DNA of 27,921 nucleotides. It comes from JAYZAP01 sp964645285. Its GTDB lineage: Bacteria > Pseudomonadota > Alphaproteobacteria > JAAXGF01. Where the stretch lies: assembly GCA_964645285.1 (NCBI GenBank), contig CAZYDR010000049.1:1-27921 (forward strand). Reading direction: 5' to 3'. Position 1 is the stretch's first letter. Each line of letters opens with the position of its first letter. Positions 17,007 through 24,992 of the stretch are shown here, one piece after another. A program made the translations under genes and the position numbers. The notes beneath the pieces were generated by a model. That model worked only from the letters and a program-made list of their open reading frames with translations, was not told the origin of the DNA and searched no databases.

Positions 17007-17711
17007 CTATTTGACCTGACGAGTGATCTGCGCCACCGCGCCACCGGCCCGCTTGCCATAGTTCTCAAGCGCCTTGCGGCCGCCGGCGGCGAAGACCGCC
17101 ACGGCGCTGAGTAAGTCGCGCAATTGGGCGGCGCTGCCCATGTCGAAGGGGCAATAGGCGCCATTGCTTAACCGCGCCATTTGTTTGAATGCTCCGGCGG
17201 CGATTGGCTCGGCGCCTTCGTGGAAGATGAACAGCGGCACGCCGATTAGGCCGAGCTCGCCGGCCAGATGGCACAGATGATCAACATCTTCTTCCATGCA
17301 GTCGCCTACGAAGACCACGGCGTTGACCTTCTTCTTTTTGGTTTCCTTGATGGCGTGGCTCAACACTCGGCCGATCTGGGTATGGCCGCCGACACAGTAA
17401 ACTCGAGTCATTTGCCGCACCAGGGCCCGGGAATTCGCCACCCATTTCGAAGTCCGGCACTCACCGAAACCACGATAGAAGACAAGCTGAACCTCAAGGC
17501 CGCCAAGAGCCGCTGTCTCCTTGAACATCTGGCCCTGAAGATGACAGGCGGTGTCCCAGGTCGGCTCGCGGCTGGCGGTGGCGTCCATGGCAAACATCAG
17601 CCGCCCGCGCCCGCCGTCGGACCGGGGCGCGGGGGTCGCCGCGACGCGCTTGAGAAAAGCGTCAACCTCGGCACCGGCCGAGCGCGCGGAAAGTTTCTTA
17701 CTGTCGCCCAT
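17007..17711 (-). CDS. VWA-like domain protein with altered MIDAS motif
   Basis: This 234-residue protein is built around a von Willebrand factor A-type fold: 'GRLMFAMDATASREPTWD' (strand 1 plus a metal site), 'LEVQLVFYRGFGEC', 'GGHTQIGRVLSHAI', 'VNAVVFVGDCMEE' and 'VPLFIFHEGAE'. The MIDAS first motif is DATAS (D-x-T-x-S) instead of the usual D-x-S-x-S; the later T ('GGHTQIG') and D ('VGDCME') positions are kept. No signal peptide is visible, so it is probably cytoplasmic. The role is unknown; its neighbour is the J-domain protein, 12 bases downstream. The Shine-Dalgarno-like AGCAGGA lies unusually close to the ATG. Confidence 0.82.
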   Translation of the reverse strand: MGDSKKLSARSAGAEVDAFLKRVAATPAPRSDGGRGRLMFAMDATASREPTWDTACHLQGQMFKETAALGGLEVQLVFYRGFGECRTSKWVANSRALVRQMTRVYCVGGHTQIGRVLSHAIKETKKKKVNAVVFVGDCMEEDVDHLCHLAGELGLIGVPLFIFHEGAEPIAAGAFKQMARLSNGAYCPFDMGSAAQLRDLLSAVAVFAAGGRKALENYGKRAGGAVAQITRQVK

Positions 17712-17723
17712 ATCCTGCTGATC

Positions 17724-19114
17724 TTACACCACGATGGCGCGTCGGAGCCACAACAGGCGGAACGCCAGCATAGAGATCAACGAGGCCGGCGCCACGGCGA
17801 CGCCATAGACCCAATTGGCCGCCATGGTCACGGCCTCGACGGATATGCCGTCGCCGAGACCGGCTATATTGGCGATCAGCCCGGCCGACGATGAACCGAA
17901 GGCGATGCCCAGAGAGCGCACGGTGGGGATCGACGACGCGGTAACGCTTTCCTCGCCAGGGTCCGCCGCCGTCATGGTCCAGTTGACGATATGGGCGAGA
18001 CACGATCCGATACCGAGACCAGCCACGCAGATGCACCCGGCAAGCAACGGCAACGGCCCGGTGGTGGCAACCAGGGCGACGCCGGCAATTCCGGTTACCA
18101 GCAGCAACGGTCCCATACCGACCACGAAACGCACGGCCCGCCCCTGAAGCCCGGCGCCGCCGACCGTGGCCGCCGTCCAGCTGATGACCATGACGGTGGT
18201 GAAGTAACTGACAATCAGCGGCGACGCGCCGTGCATCACCTGAACCACCAGCGGAATAAACACGCCGATGGAACTGTGGGTGAAGGTGAACAGGAACATG
18301 ATCCAATAGGCGGTGCCGACCGACCGGTTAAGCGACAATGGCCGGGTGGGAAACAGTCGATGCGCGACGCCGTGGTCGCGGCGAAAGGTCATCGCCACCA
18401 GGGCGACCGCCGAGGCGATAAGCGCGAGACGGGCGCGAGGCCATCGATGTTGCCGGCGGCGGCGACACACATCACGCCGGAACCCAACATGGCCAGGCGC
18501 TAGACGGGAAACCGCGGCGCCGAGGGGGCAATCTCGTTTTCCGGCAACCTGCGCCACGCCATGGCGCTGAACAGGATGATGATCGGCACACTGAACCAGA
18601 ATGCCCCGCGCCAGCCGCCGAACTCGGCGAAAACACCACCGATCATCGGTCCCAGCATAGCGGCGATGCCCCACATGGCTGACATGGTCGAGAGCGCCGG
18701 GGTGCGGATGTCTTCGGGATAAACCTCGCGCACCAGCATCATGTTGGTAGCGATAAGCAGACCGCCGCCAAGGCCCTTGACCACCCGCCCCATAAGCAAC
18801 ACCAGCATGTCGGGCGCTACGGCACAGATTGCCGATCCCGCCAAAAAACCAAGGGCGGCGAGAAAATAACATCGGCGCAATCCCAGGCCGGCTTTGATCG
18901 GAGCGCTGCTGGCAGCACCGACAATGGACGCCACCATATAGAGCGTGGTGGTCCAGGCGTAGAAGGCGGCGGCGCCGATGTCGCCGACCACCGACGGCAT
19001 GATGGTGGCGACGATGAAGATATCGACCGCGTGCAGACCGATCCCGAGATTGAGGATCAGGGTTATGCCGGCGTATTTTCCGACATAAAGTCGGGACCAG
19101 GAAGACGTGGACAA
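17724..19114 (-). pseudogene. MFS transporter, interrupted by an in-frame TAG and a frameshift
   Basis: Codons from 19114 encode a typical MFS N-terminal half: 'YAGITLILNLGIGLHAVDIF', 'GLGGGLLIATNMMLVREVYP' and 'GLGLRRCYFLAALGF'. The frame ends at TAG 18502-18500 after 'APRFPV'. The same frame continues behind the TAG with plausible protein (RLAMLGSGVMCVAAAGNIDGLA). At the CCC run (plus 18431-18433) the frame slips by one base and continues as 'RLALIASAVALVAMT' to the TAA at 17724, covering the C-terminal six or so helices ('SVGTAYWIMFLFTFTHSSIG'). The restored protein is ~460 residues, normal for the family. Either two independent lesions or sequence errors broke it. The substrate is unknown. 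It lies between the GST and VWA genes with gaps of 7 and 12 bases. Confidence 0.85.
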
Positions 19115-19121
19115 GGTCGAA

Positions 19122-19748
19122 TCAGGTAACGATGTGAACCGCCATGGCGCGCTGTACCGCCGGGCGTTGGGTAACCTCTCCGACGAGCCGCGCGACGTTG
19201 GGTACGGTGGCTAGGAAAGCTTCGTCGCCCATGGGGTACCAGGTCGCCAGCATGTAGGCGTAGAGGTCGCAGGCGCTGAACCTGTCGCCGAGGAAATAGG
19301 GACCCGACCCGAGCGAATCGTCGATGTAGCCCCAGACCCTATCCAGCCGCTCCCGAGCCTTGGCGATCACCGCCGGAACATGTGCGGGATCGGTCGAGTG
19401 GCGCTCGGGGTAATAGGTCATCTGGTAGGCGATCTGCAGAGTGTCTGAGAAATAGAGCAACCACTGATAAAAGTGCCCACGCAACGGATCATCCGGCGGC
19501 GGCGCCAGCCCGGCCTCCGGGTGACGGTCGCAGAGATACATGACGATGGCGGCGGACTCGTGAATCACCATGTCGCCATGAACCAGCACCGGAATCCAGC
19601 CGTTGGGATTGAGCTTGAGAAACGCCGGGTCACGGGGCTTGTCCTTGGCCACATCGACCCGCACCAGTTCGTACTCGGCGCCGATTTCCTCAAGCACCAT
19701 ATGCGGCGCGTAGCTCGCCTTCCCCTCGTCGTAGTAGAGCGTGTACAT
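19122..19748 (-). CDS. Glutathione S-transferase family protein
   Basis: This is a 208-residue protein with an N-terminal thioredoxin-like domain: 'MYTLYYDEGKASYAPHMVLE', then the cis-Pro segment 'GWIPVLVHGDMVIHESAAIV', where Glu-Ser contacts the glutathione gamma-glutamyl group. An all-helical C-terminal domain follows ('PYFLGDRFSACDLYAYML', the N-capping box). I chose the ATG at 19748 because AAGGAAA lies 7 bases upstream and the family N-terminus begins there. The frame is open further upstream but overlaps the nucleoside hydrolase gene. The substrate is unknown. It lies 13 bases after the nucleoside hydrolase stop. Confidence 0.92.
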   Translation of the reverse strand: MYTLYYDEGKASYAPHMVLEEIGAEYELVRVDVAKDKPRDPAFLKLNPNGWIPVLVHGDMVIHESAAIVMYLCDRHPEAGLAPPPDDPLRGHFYQWLLYFSDTLQIAYQMTYYPERHSTDPAHVPAVIAKARERLDRVWGYIDDSLGSGPYFLGDRFSACDLYAYMLATWYPMGDEAFLATVPNVARLVGEVTQRPAVQRAMAVHIVT

Positions 19749-19761
19749 GAGGCGTTTCCTT

Positions 19762-20685
19762 CTAAAGCCGGGCCAGCCGCTCGGTGAGCAGGGCGAAAAA
19801 ACCGTCGGCGTCGATGCCCCGCACCACGTTGACGTTAGCATCCTGGCCCGCCCCCAGCACCACGGTCTCGCCCAAGCGTTCGAAGTCGGTGGTTTCGACG
19901 GTGACGTGTAGGGCTTCGCAGTCGAATAGACCCGAACGCAGCAGATAGGCGATGACACAAGGATCGTGGAGCGGTGAGCCGATTTCACCGGACTCCGTGT
20001 CCGCCCCGCGCTCGCGATGAATTCCCAGCATACTGGTGACAATGTCCGCCAGCGGATTGCCGATCGCGGCAATGGCGGCCAGCCGCTCGGCCGTGGCGCG
20101 GGCCTGATGGGTGACGTCGAGACCGATCATGGTGAGCGGCGCGCCGGCGCCGACGACCACGGCGGCGGCAAGGGGATCGCAATACAAATTGAATTCCGCA
20201 TAGGGCGTCACGTTGCCGACCCCGACACCGCCGCCCATGAAGACAATCTCGCGAATTCGCGGCACGATATCGGGCTGTTTGATGATGGCCAGGGCGACGT
20301 TGGTCATGGGCCCCAGCACCGCCAGGGTGATGTCGTCGGCGGCCATGAGGCGCTCGACCAGCACATCGACCGCGTGTCCGTCGGCCAACGCCATGGTTGG
20401 CGGCGGCAGGTCGGCCCCGGCAAGACCGTCCTCGCCGTGGACATGGGTGGCGGTCTCCAGGGGCTGCATGATGGGTCGCGGGCAACCGGCGTGGACCGGA
20501 ATGTCGGCGCGTCCCCCGAGTTCGCATATGCGCCGCGCGTTGGCCGCCGTCTTCGCCAGCGGCACATTGCCCGCCACCGTGGTGATGGCGCGCAGATCGA
20601 GCTCGGGCGAGGCGAAGGCCAGGAGCAAGGCGACGGCGTCGTCCTTGCCCGGGTCGCAGTCGATAATCAGGGGCTTCGAATCCAT
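19762..20685 (-). CDS. Nucleoside hydrolase (inosine/uridine-preferring family)
   Basis: This 307-residue protein has the family's calcium/ribose site 'IIDCDPGKDDAVALLLA' (the usual DTDPGxDDA, with Cys for Thr). It also has 'HVHGEDGLAGA', 'VLGPMTNVALAI', 'VFMGGGVGVGNVTPYAEFN' and 'PLHDPCVIAYLL'. It would hydrolyse the N-glycosidic bond of ribonucleosides to base and ribose; base preference cannot be read from sequence. The start is unusual. Only 9 bases separate the ATG from the edge of the MITE-like element, and no Shine-Dalgarno is visible there (GTTCGGCC precedes the ATG). It is the first gene of the long minus-strand run. Confidence 0.93.
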   Translation of the reverse strand: MDSKPLIIDCDPGKDDAVALLLAFASPELDLRAITTVAGNVPLAKTAANARRICELGGRADIPVHAGCPRPIMQPLETATHVHGEDGLAGADLPPPTMALADGHAVDVLVERLMAADDITLAVLGPMTNVALAIIKQPDIVPRIREIVFMGGGVGVGNVTPYAEFNLYCDPLAAAVVVGAGAPLTMIGLDVTHQARATAERLAAIAAIGNPLADIVTSMLGIHRERGADTESGEIGSPLHDPCVIAYLLRSGLFDCEALHVTVETTDFERLGETVVLGAGQDANVNVVRGIDADGFFALLTERLARL

Positions 20686-20697
20686 GGCCGAACTTTA

Positions 20698-20728
20698 TAC
20701 CAGGCTGCACTGATAGGAACCCATTTCA
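20698..20728 (+). repeat. Left terminal inverted repeat of the MITE-like element
   Basis: The 31 bases pair with the reverse complement of 20929-20959, with mismatches only at repeat positions 12, 21 and 24. Its outer end, with flanking TTA, forms TATAAA on the minus strand, 8 bases before the nucleoside hydrolase ATG. Confidence 0.85.
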
Positions 20729-20928
20729 TGGCATCAAACCGTCCATTCGGGTAGGCGCGGTGCGCAGCGCAATACTTTAGCATCGGGCAAGCGGCGCAAC
20801 GCACCCGATAGTCGGTTTCATGCCACCGAAGGCCGGGTTCTTTTGCCCGAATGCGGCGTTGCGCGGTGCTTTTAGTGTGGGACACTACGGCGCAACGCGC
20901 GCCTTGCCTTCGGGCAACATAATCCCGG

Positions 20929-20959
20929 TGAAATGAGTCCCTATCAGGGCAGCCTGGTA
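20929..20959 (-). repeat. Right terminal inverted repeat of the MITE-like element
   Basis: This is the inverted copy of 20698-20728 (28/31). Its outer edge is followed by TTA and lies 45 bases upstream of the alcohol dehydrogenase ATG. Confidence 0.85.
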
Positions 20960-21004
20960 TTATACCATTAGTCAAAGAGTAACGTTATTTACAGAGGCGC
21001 AACC

Positions 21005-22183
21005 ATGACCATCGATCCTCAAACTCTTCGCGGCAACTGGAACTTCCCCACTGACATGCGCTTCGGTCCTGGCCGCATCGCTGAGCTTGCCGACGCCTGC
21101 CGGGATCTCGGCATGACCCGCCCCCTGCTGGCCACCGATCCCGGCCTCAAGGACCTGCCCATGGTGCAGGGCGCCATCGCCGCCGACGACGACGCCGGCC
21201 TGCCGACAGCGCTGTTCGCCGACATCAAAGGCAACCCGGTGGGCCAGAATGTGACCGATGGGGTCGCCGCCTACCAGGACGCCGGCTGCGACGGTGTTAT
21301 CGCCTTCGGTGGCGGCAGCGGCCTCGATGCCGCCAAGGCCATCGCACTGATGGTCGGGCAGGACCGGCCAATCTGGGATTTCGAGGATCGCGAGGACTGG
21401 TGGACCCGGGTCAACGCCGACGGCATTGCCCCCATCGTCGCCGTGCCGACCACCGCCGGCACCGGCTCCGAAGTCGGCCGCGCCTCGGTCATCACCGACG
21501 AGGCCACCCACCTCAAGAAGATCATCTTTCACCCCAGGATGATGCCGGCCATCGTCATCTCCGATCCGGAGCTGACCATCGGCCTGCCGCGCAACATCAC
21601 CGCCTGGACCGGCATGGACGCCCTGGCCCACTGCCTCGAGGCCTATTGCTCGCCGCACTACCACCCCATGGCCCAGGGCATCGCCCTCGAAGGCCTGCGA
21701 CTGGTCAAGGACTGGTTGCCGACGGCGGTGGAGGACGGGACCAATCTGGCGGCCCGGGCCCATATGCTGGCGGCCGCCACCATGGGCGCCACATCGTTTC
21801 AGAAGGGCCTCGGCGCCATCCACGCCATGAGCCACCCCATCGGCGCGGTTCACGACAAGCATCACGGCCTGACCAATGCGGTGGTCATGCCCTATGTGAT
21901 GGACTTCAACCGCCCGGCCATCGATGACCGCATGACAGCCCTGGCGCGCTATCTCGACCTGCCCAATCCGTCCTACGAGGCGGTCATGGCCTGGGTGCTG
22001 GAGCTGCGCGCGGCATTCGGCATCGAACATACCCTGGCCGAACTCGGCATCGGCGACGAGCATATCGACGAGCTGGTGCCCATGGCCGCCATCGACCCGT
22101 CCTGCGGCGGCAATCCGATAGCCATTGGCGAGCCCGAACTTCGCGATATGTTCGTCAAAGCCGTTCACGGCGAGATGGCCTGA
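21005..22183 (+). CDS. Iron-containing (group III) alcohol dehydrogenase
   Basis: This 392-residue protein is of normal family length. The N-terminal Rossmann-type domain carries GGGSGLDAAKA (102-112) and 'PTTAGTGSEVGRASVI' for NAD(P). The helical domain carries the four metal ligands D205 and H209 ('GMDALAHCLEAY'), H277 ('HAMSHPIGA') and H287 ('HDKHHGLTN'). It would interconvert an alcohol and an aldehyde or ketone, or a hydroxy acid; the substrate is unknown. GAGG lies ~8 bases before the ATG. The gene begins 45 bases from the right end of the MITE-like element. The next gene starts 5 bases after its stop, so it heads a three-gene operon with the TTC38-like and amidase genes. Confidence 0.94.
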   Translation: MTIDPQTLRGNWNFPTDMRFGPGRIAELADACRDLGMTRPLLATDPGLKDLPMVQGAIAADDDAGLPTALFADIKGNPVGQNVTDGVAAYQDAGCDGVIAFGGGSGLDAAKAIALMVGQDRPIWDFEDREDWWTRVNADGIAPIVAVPTTAGTGSEVGRASVITDEATHLKKIIFHPRMMPAIVISDPELTIGLPRNITAWTGMDALAHCLEAYCSPHYHPMAQGIALEGLRLVKDWLPTAVEDGTNLAARAHMLAAATMGATSFQKGLGAIHAMSHPIGAVHDKHHGLTNAVVMPYVMDFNRPAIDDRMTALARYLDLPNPSYEAVMAWVLELRAAFGIEHTLAELGIGDEHIDELVPMAAIDPSCGGNPIAIGEPELRDMFVKAVHGEMA

Positions 22184-22188
22184 ACGTC

Positions 22189-23550
22189 ATGCTAAGCGAT
22201 GCCCAGGGATTACACTTAACCACCGCGAGCGACGACGCGGCGGCCAGTTACAACGCGGCAGTCGACGGCTTCTGCGGCTTCAAGGCCGACCCGGTAACCC
22301 ATGTGAAGGCCGCCCTGGAGGCCGACCCGGACTTTGCCCTGGCCCATTGTCTGTGCGGTTATGCTTATCTGATGATGGGGGTGCCCGCCGTCCACGCAAA
22401 AGCTGTTGCATGTCTGGCGCGAGCCGAATCAGGGGTCGCCACGCCGCGCGAACATGGTCATTTCCTGGCTCTTCGGGACTGGTGCGCCGGCGACCTCACC
22501 GGCGCGGTTGGGCGCTGGGAACATCTGCTGATCGAACACTCTACGGACCTGCTGGCGCTCCGCCTTGCCACCGGGTTTCACTTCAACCTCGGCGATGCCG
22601 CCAACCTGCGCGATAGCGTCGCCCGGGTATTGCCGGCCTGGGACGAGACCATGACGGGCTACGGCTATATGCTCGGCATGTATACCTTCGGCCTTGAGGA
22701 GTGCGGCGAGTACGCCCGCGCCGAAGACGCCGGCCGGAAAGCGGTGGATATCAACCATGAAGATATCTGGGCGGTTCATGCGGTGGCCCACGTCATGGAG
22801 ATGCAGGGCCGCGCCGTCGACGGCATCGCCTGGCTGAGTGATACCGAGGCAGGCTGGGCGGGCTGCAATTTCTTCGCCCATCATGTGTGGTGGCACAAGG
22901 CGCTCTATTTCATGGCGGGCAGCGCCACCGACAGCGCCCTGACGCTCTATGACCAGCGCGTGCGCGACGACTTCTCCGACGTCATCTACGACATTCACGA
23001 CGCCGCCTCCCTGTTGTGGCGGCTCGAACTGGCCAGCGTCGATGTCGGCCTGCGCTGGGACGAGATAGCCGATAAGGTCACGGGCCGCGTCGACGACCAC
23101 AACGACAATTTTACCGACGCCCATTTCATGATGTGCCTGGCCGGTGGCGGCCGTCAGGGCGCGGCCGAGGATATGATCACCTCCATGCATTCCTATGCCG
23201 CCACCCGCAAGGGCACCATGGCGCCGATCATGCGCCATGTGGGGATCGCCGCCTGCGAAGGCCTGGCCGCCTATCGGGCTGGCGATCATGACCGCGCCGT
23301 CGATAAGCTGTTGCCAATTCGCTACGAGCTCTATAGCGTCGGCGGCAGCCACGCCCAGCGCGACCTGTTCACCGTCACCCTGATCGAGGCGGCCCTGAGC
23401 TGCGGCCGCCACAGCCTGGCCCGGGCGCTGACCGCAGAGCGCTGCGCCGCCATGCCTGACAGCGCATCGGCATGGCAGCTTCGCGCCCGCGCCCTTGACG
23501 GCATTGGCGACCACGACGGCGCCGCACTGGCGCGGGACAGGAGCAATTAG
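22189..23550 (+). CDS. TTC38-like tetratricopeptide-repeat protein
   Basis: This 453-residue protein matches bacterial homologues of tetratricopeptide repeat protein 38. The hallmark block is 'WAVHAVAHVMEMQGRAVDG' followed by 'CNFFAHHVWWHKALY' (~residues 190-240). Degenerate helical repeats flank it ('HVKAALEADPDFALAH', 'LEECGEYARAEDAGRKAVDI', 'ALSCGRHSLARALTAER'). No signal peptide or membrane segment is evident. The biochemical role of the family is unknown. It sits 5 bases after the alcohol dehydrogenase and 2 bases before the amidase, which suggests a functional link to that catabolic pair. Confidence 0.88.
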   Translation: MLSDAQGLHLTTASDDAAASYNAAVDGFCGFKADPVTHVKAALEADPDFALAHCLCGYAYLMMGVPAVHAKAVACLARAESGVATPREHGHFLALRDWCAGDLTGAVGRWEHLLIEHSTDLLALRLATGFHFNLGDAANLRDSVARVLPAWDETMTGYGYMLGMYTFGLEECGEYARAEDAGRKAVDINHEDIWAVHAVAHVMEMQGRAVDGIAWLSDTEAGWAGCNFFAHHVWWHKALYFMAGSATDSALTLYDQRVRDDFSDVIYDIHDAASLLWRLELASVDVGLRWDEIADKVTGRVDDHNDNFTDAHFMMCLAGGGRQGAAEDMITSMHSYAATRKGTMAPIMRHVGIAACEGLAAYRAGDHDRAVDKLLPIRYELYSVGGSHAQRDLFTVTLIEAALSCGRHSLARALTAERCAAMPDSASAWQLRARALDGIGDHDGAALARDRSN

Positions 23551-23552
23551 CC

Positions 23553-24992
23553 ATGAAGCTTTTCGAATATGCCGCCTTCGATGCCATGGGCATCGCCGCG
23601 CTGATCAAGAGCGCTGAGGTTTCGGCCGAAGAGGTCAGGGCCTGTGCCTTGCGGGCCATCGATGCGGTCAACGGCGACATCAATGCGGTGATCGAGACCT
23701 ATGACGACGCTGTACTGGTCCCACCCGACACGGATTCCGATGCGCCGTTTGCCGGGGTGCCCTATCTGATCAAGGATGTCGGCGCCCATTTTGGTGGCCT
23801 CAAATGCGAATTCTGCAGCCGCCTCTGCGAAGGCATGATCGCGGCAGAGGACAGTCATTACGCCGGGCTGGTGCGGCGCAGCGGGGTCAGCATCGTTGGG
23901 CGGACCAACACGCCTGAATTCTCCATGTCGGGAACCAGCGAGAACACCCTCTACGGCAATACGTCGACACCATGGAAACAGGGTTACTCGTCCAACGGTT
24001 CGAGCGGCGGCAGCGCGGCGGCGGTCTCCGCCGGTATCGTACCCATGGCCCATGGCTCCGACATCGGCGGCTCGATCCGTGGCCCCGCGACATGGTGTGG
24101 CGGCGTCGGGCTCAAGCCGTCACGCGGCCGCATATCGTCCGGCCCCAATTACGACGAATGGGGCCACGGCATGTCCATGAGTTTCGTCCAGACCAAGACC
24201 ATGCGCGATACCGCAACCATGCTCGACCACCTGGCCGTGCCCCAACCCGGCGATCCCTTCGTCATCGCCCGCGCGCCGTGCCCCTACACCGCGTATCTGG
24301 ACGGCCCGGCCAAGCCCCTGAAGCTTGCCTTCTCGGCGGCGCCCCTGATGGACGCGCCGGTTGACCCGGAAGTCGCCGAAGCGGTACGGGCCACGGCCAA
24401 GACGCTCGAGGACCTGGGCCACGATGTTACCGAGGACGCCCCGCCCGTGGACATCGAGGCTATTGACGATGCCTGCGTCACCATCTGGTTCCAGGACTTT
24501 CACGGGCGGCTTGACGGCTACGGCAAAGAGATGGGTCGCACGGTCAATGCCAACACGGTCGAGGCCGGCACCTTGCGGTTCTACGAATACGCCAAGCAGA
24601 TGACCGACAGCGACTTCTTCGAGGCCATGGGCGCGTTCAATACGGTGCGCCGCCAGACAGGGGCATTTTTTGCCCAATACGACGCGTGGATTACGCCGAC
24701 CGCCGCACAAGTCGCCCAGCCACACGGCATCTACGGTATGGATGTGGACCTGTCGCCCCGGGAGTTCCTGCGGCACGAACAGCGGCCGGTCCAGTACATG
24801 GTGCTCTATAACGTTACCGGCCAGCCGGCCATGTCCCTGCCGCTCGCCATGCACTCAAGCGGCCTGCCCATCGGCGTGCAGATCGCTGCCCGACCCGCCG
24901 AGGAACACATCCTGATCGCCCTCGGCGCGGCACTGGAGGACGCCATGCCATGGCGTGATCGGTTGCCGCCGATTCACGTCTCGCGAAGCTAG
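23553..24992 (+). CDS. Amidase (amidase-signature family)
   Basis: This 479-residue protein carries the amidase-signature Ser-cisSer-Lys triad: K74 ('PYLIKDVGAHF'), S150 ('SNGSSGGSAAAVSAG') and nucleophile S174 ('GSDIGGSIRGPA'). The C-terminal 'TPTAAQVAQPHG', 'YNVTGQPAMSLPLAM' and 'GLPIGVQIAAR' are also standard. It would hydrolyse an amide to acid plus ammonia. It is not GatA by context, since no gatB or gatC is nearby. AGGAG lies ~10 bases upstream of the ATG, inside the end of the preceding gene. Its stop codon overlaps the convergent methyltransferase gene by 4 bases. Confidence 0.94.
   Translation: MKLFEYAAFDAMGIAALIKSAEVSAEEVRACALRAIDAVNGDINAVIETYDDAVLVPPDTDSDAPFAGVPYLIKDVGAHFGGLKCEFCSRLCEGMIAAEDSHYAGLVRRSGVSIVGRTNTPEFSMSGTSENTLYGNTSTPWKQGYSSNGSSGGSAAAVSAGIVPMAHGSDIGGSIRGPATWCGGVGLKPSRGRISSGPNYDEWGHGMSMSFVQTKTMRDTATMLDHLAVPQPGDPFVIARAPCPYTAYLDGPAKPLKLAFSAAPLMDAPVDPEVAEAVRATAKTLEDLGHDVTEDAPPVDIEAIDDACVTIWFQDFHGRLDGYGKEMGRTVNANTVEAGTLRFYEYAKQMTDSDFFEAMGAFNTVRRQTGAFFAQYDAWITPTAAQVAQPHGIYGMDVDLSPREFLRHEQRPVQYMVLYNVTGQPAMSLPLAMHSSGLPIGVQIAARPAEEHILIALGAALEDAMPWRDRLPPIHVSRS

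Larger units (their letters stand above)
20698..20959. mobile_element. MITE-like non-autonomous palindromic element, 262 bp
   Basis: The ends are 31-bp imperfect inverted repeats (28 of 31 identical) beginning TACCAGGCTGC and ending CATTTCA inward. Both ends are flanked by TTA (20695-20697 and 20960-20962), consistent with a 3-bp target duplication. The two internal halves are also loosely complementary. The decamer GGCGCAACGC occurs twice on the plus strand (20793-20802, 20889-20898), and its core is found once inverted (20856-20864). No transposase fits inside. A 102-codon open frame on the minus strand spans the element but has no recognisable domain. This region is otherwise gene-free (20686-21004). 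It would need an IS transposase elsewhere to move; the parent family is not identifiable from this window. Confidence 0.75.

Noticed and set aside
17724..18872. A separate 382-codon gene replacing the MFS remnant
   Set aside because: Its first ~140 codons are the wrong frame of the MFS N-terminal half; only the C-terminal part is real protein.
20667..20975. 102-codon minus-strand open frame across the MITE-like element
   Set aside because: It lies inside a palindromic element, overlaps the nucleoside hydrolase start, has no ribosome site and no recognisable domain, and its content follows the repeat.
20972..22168. 398-codon frame antisense to the iron alcohol dehydrogenase
   Set aside because: It is a GC-rich shadow frame; the sense strand carries all family motifs and a Shine-Dalgarno.
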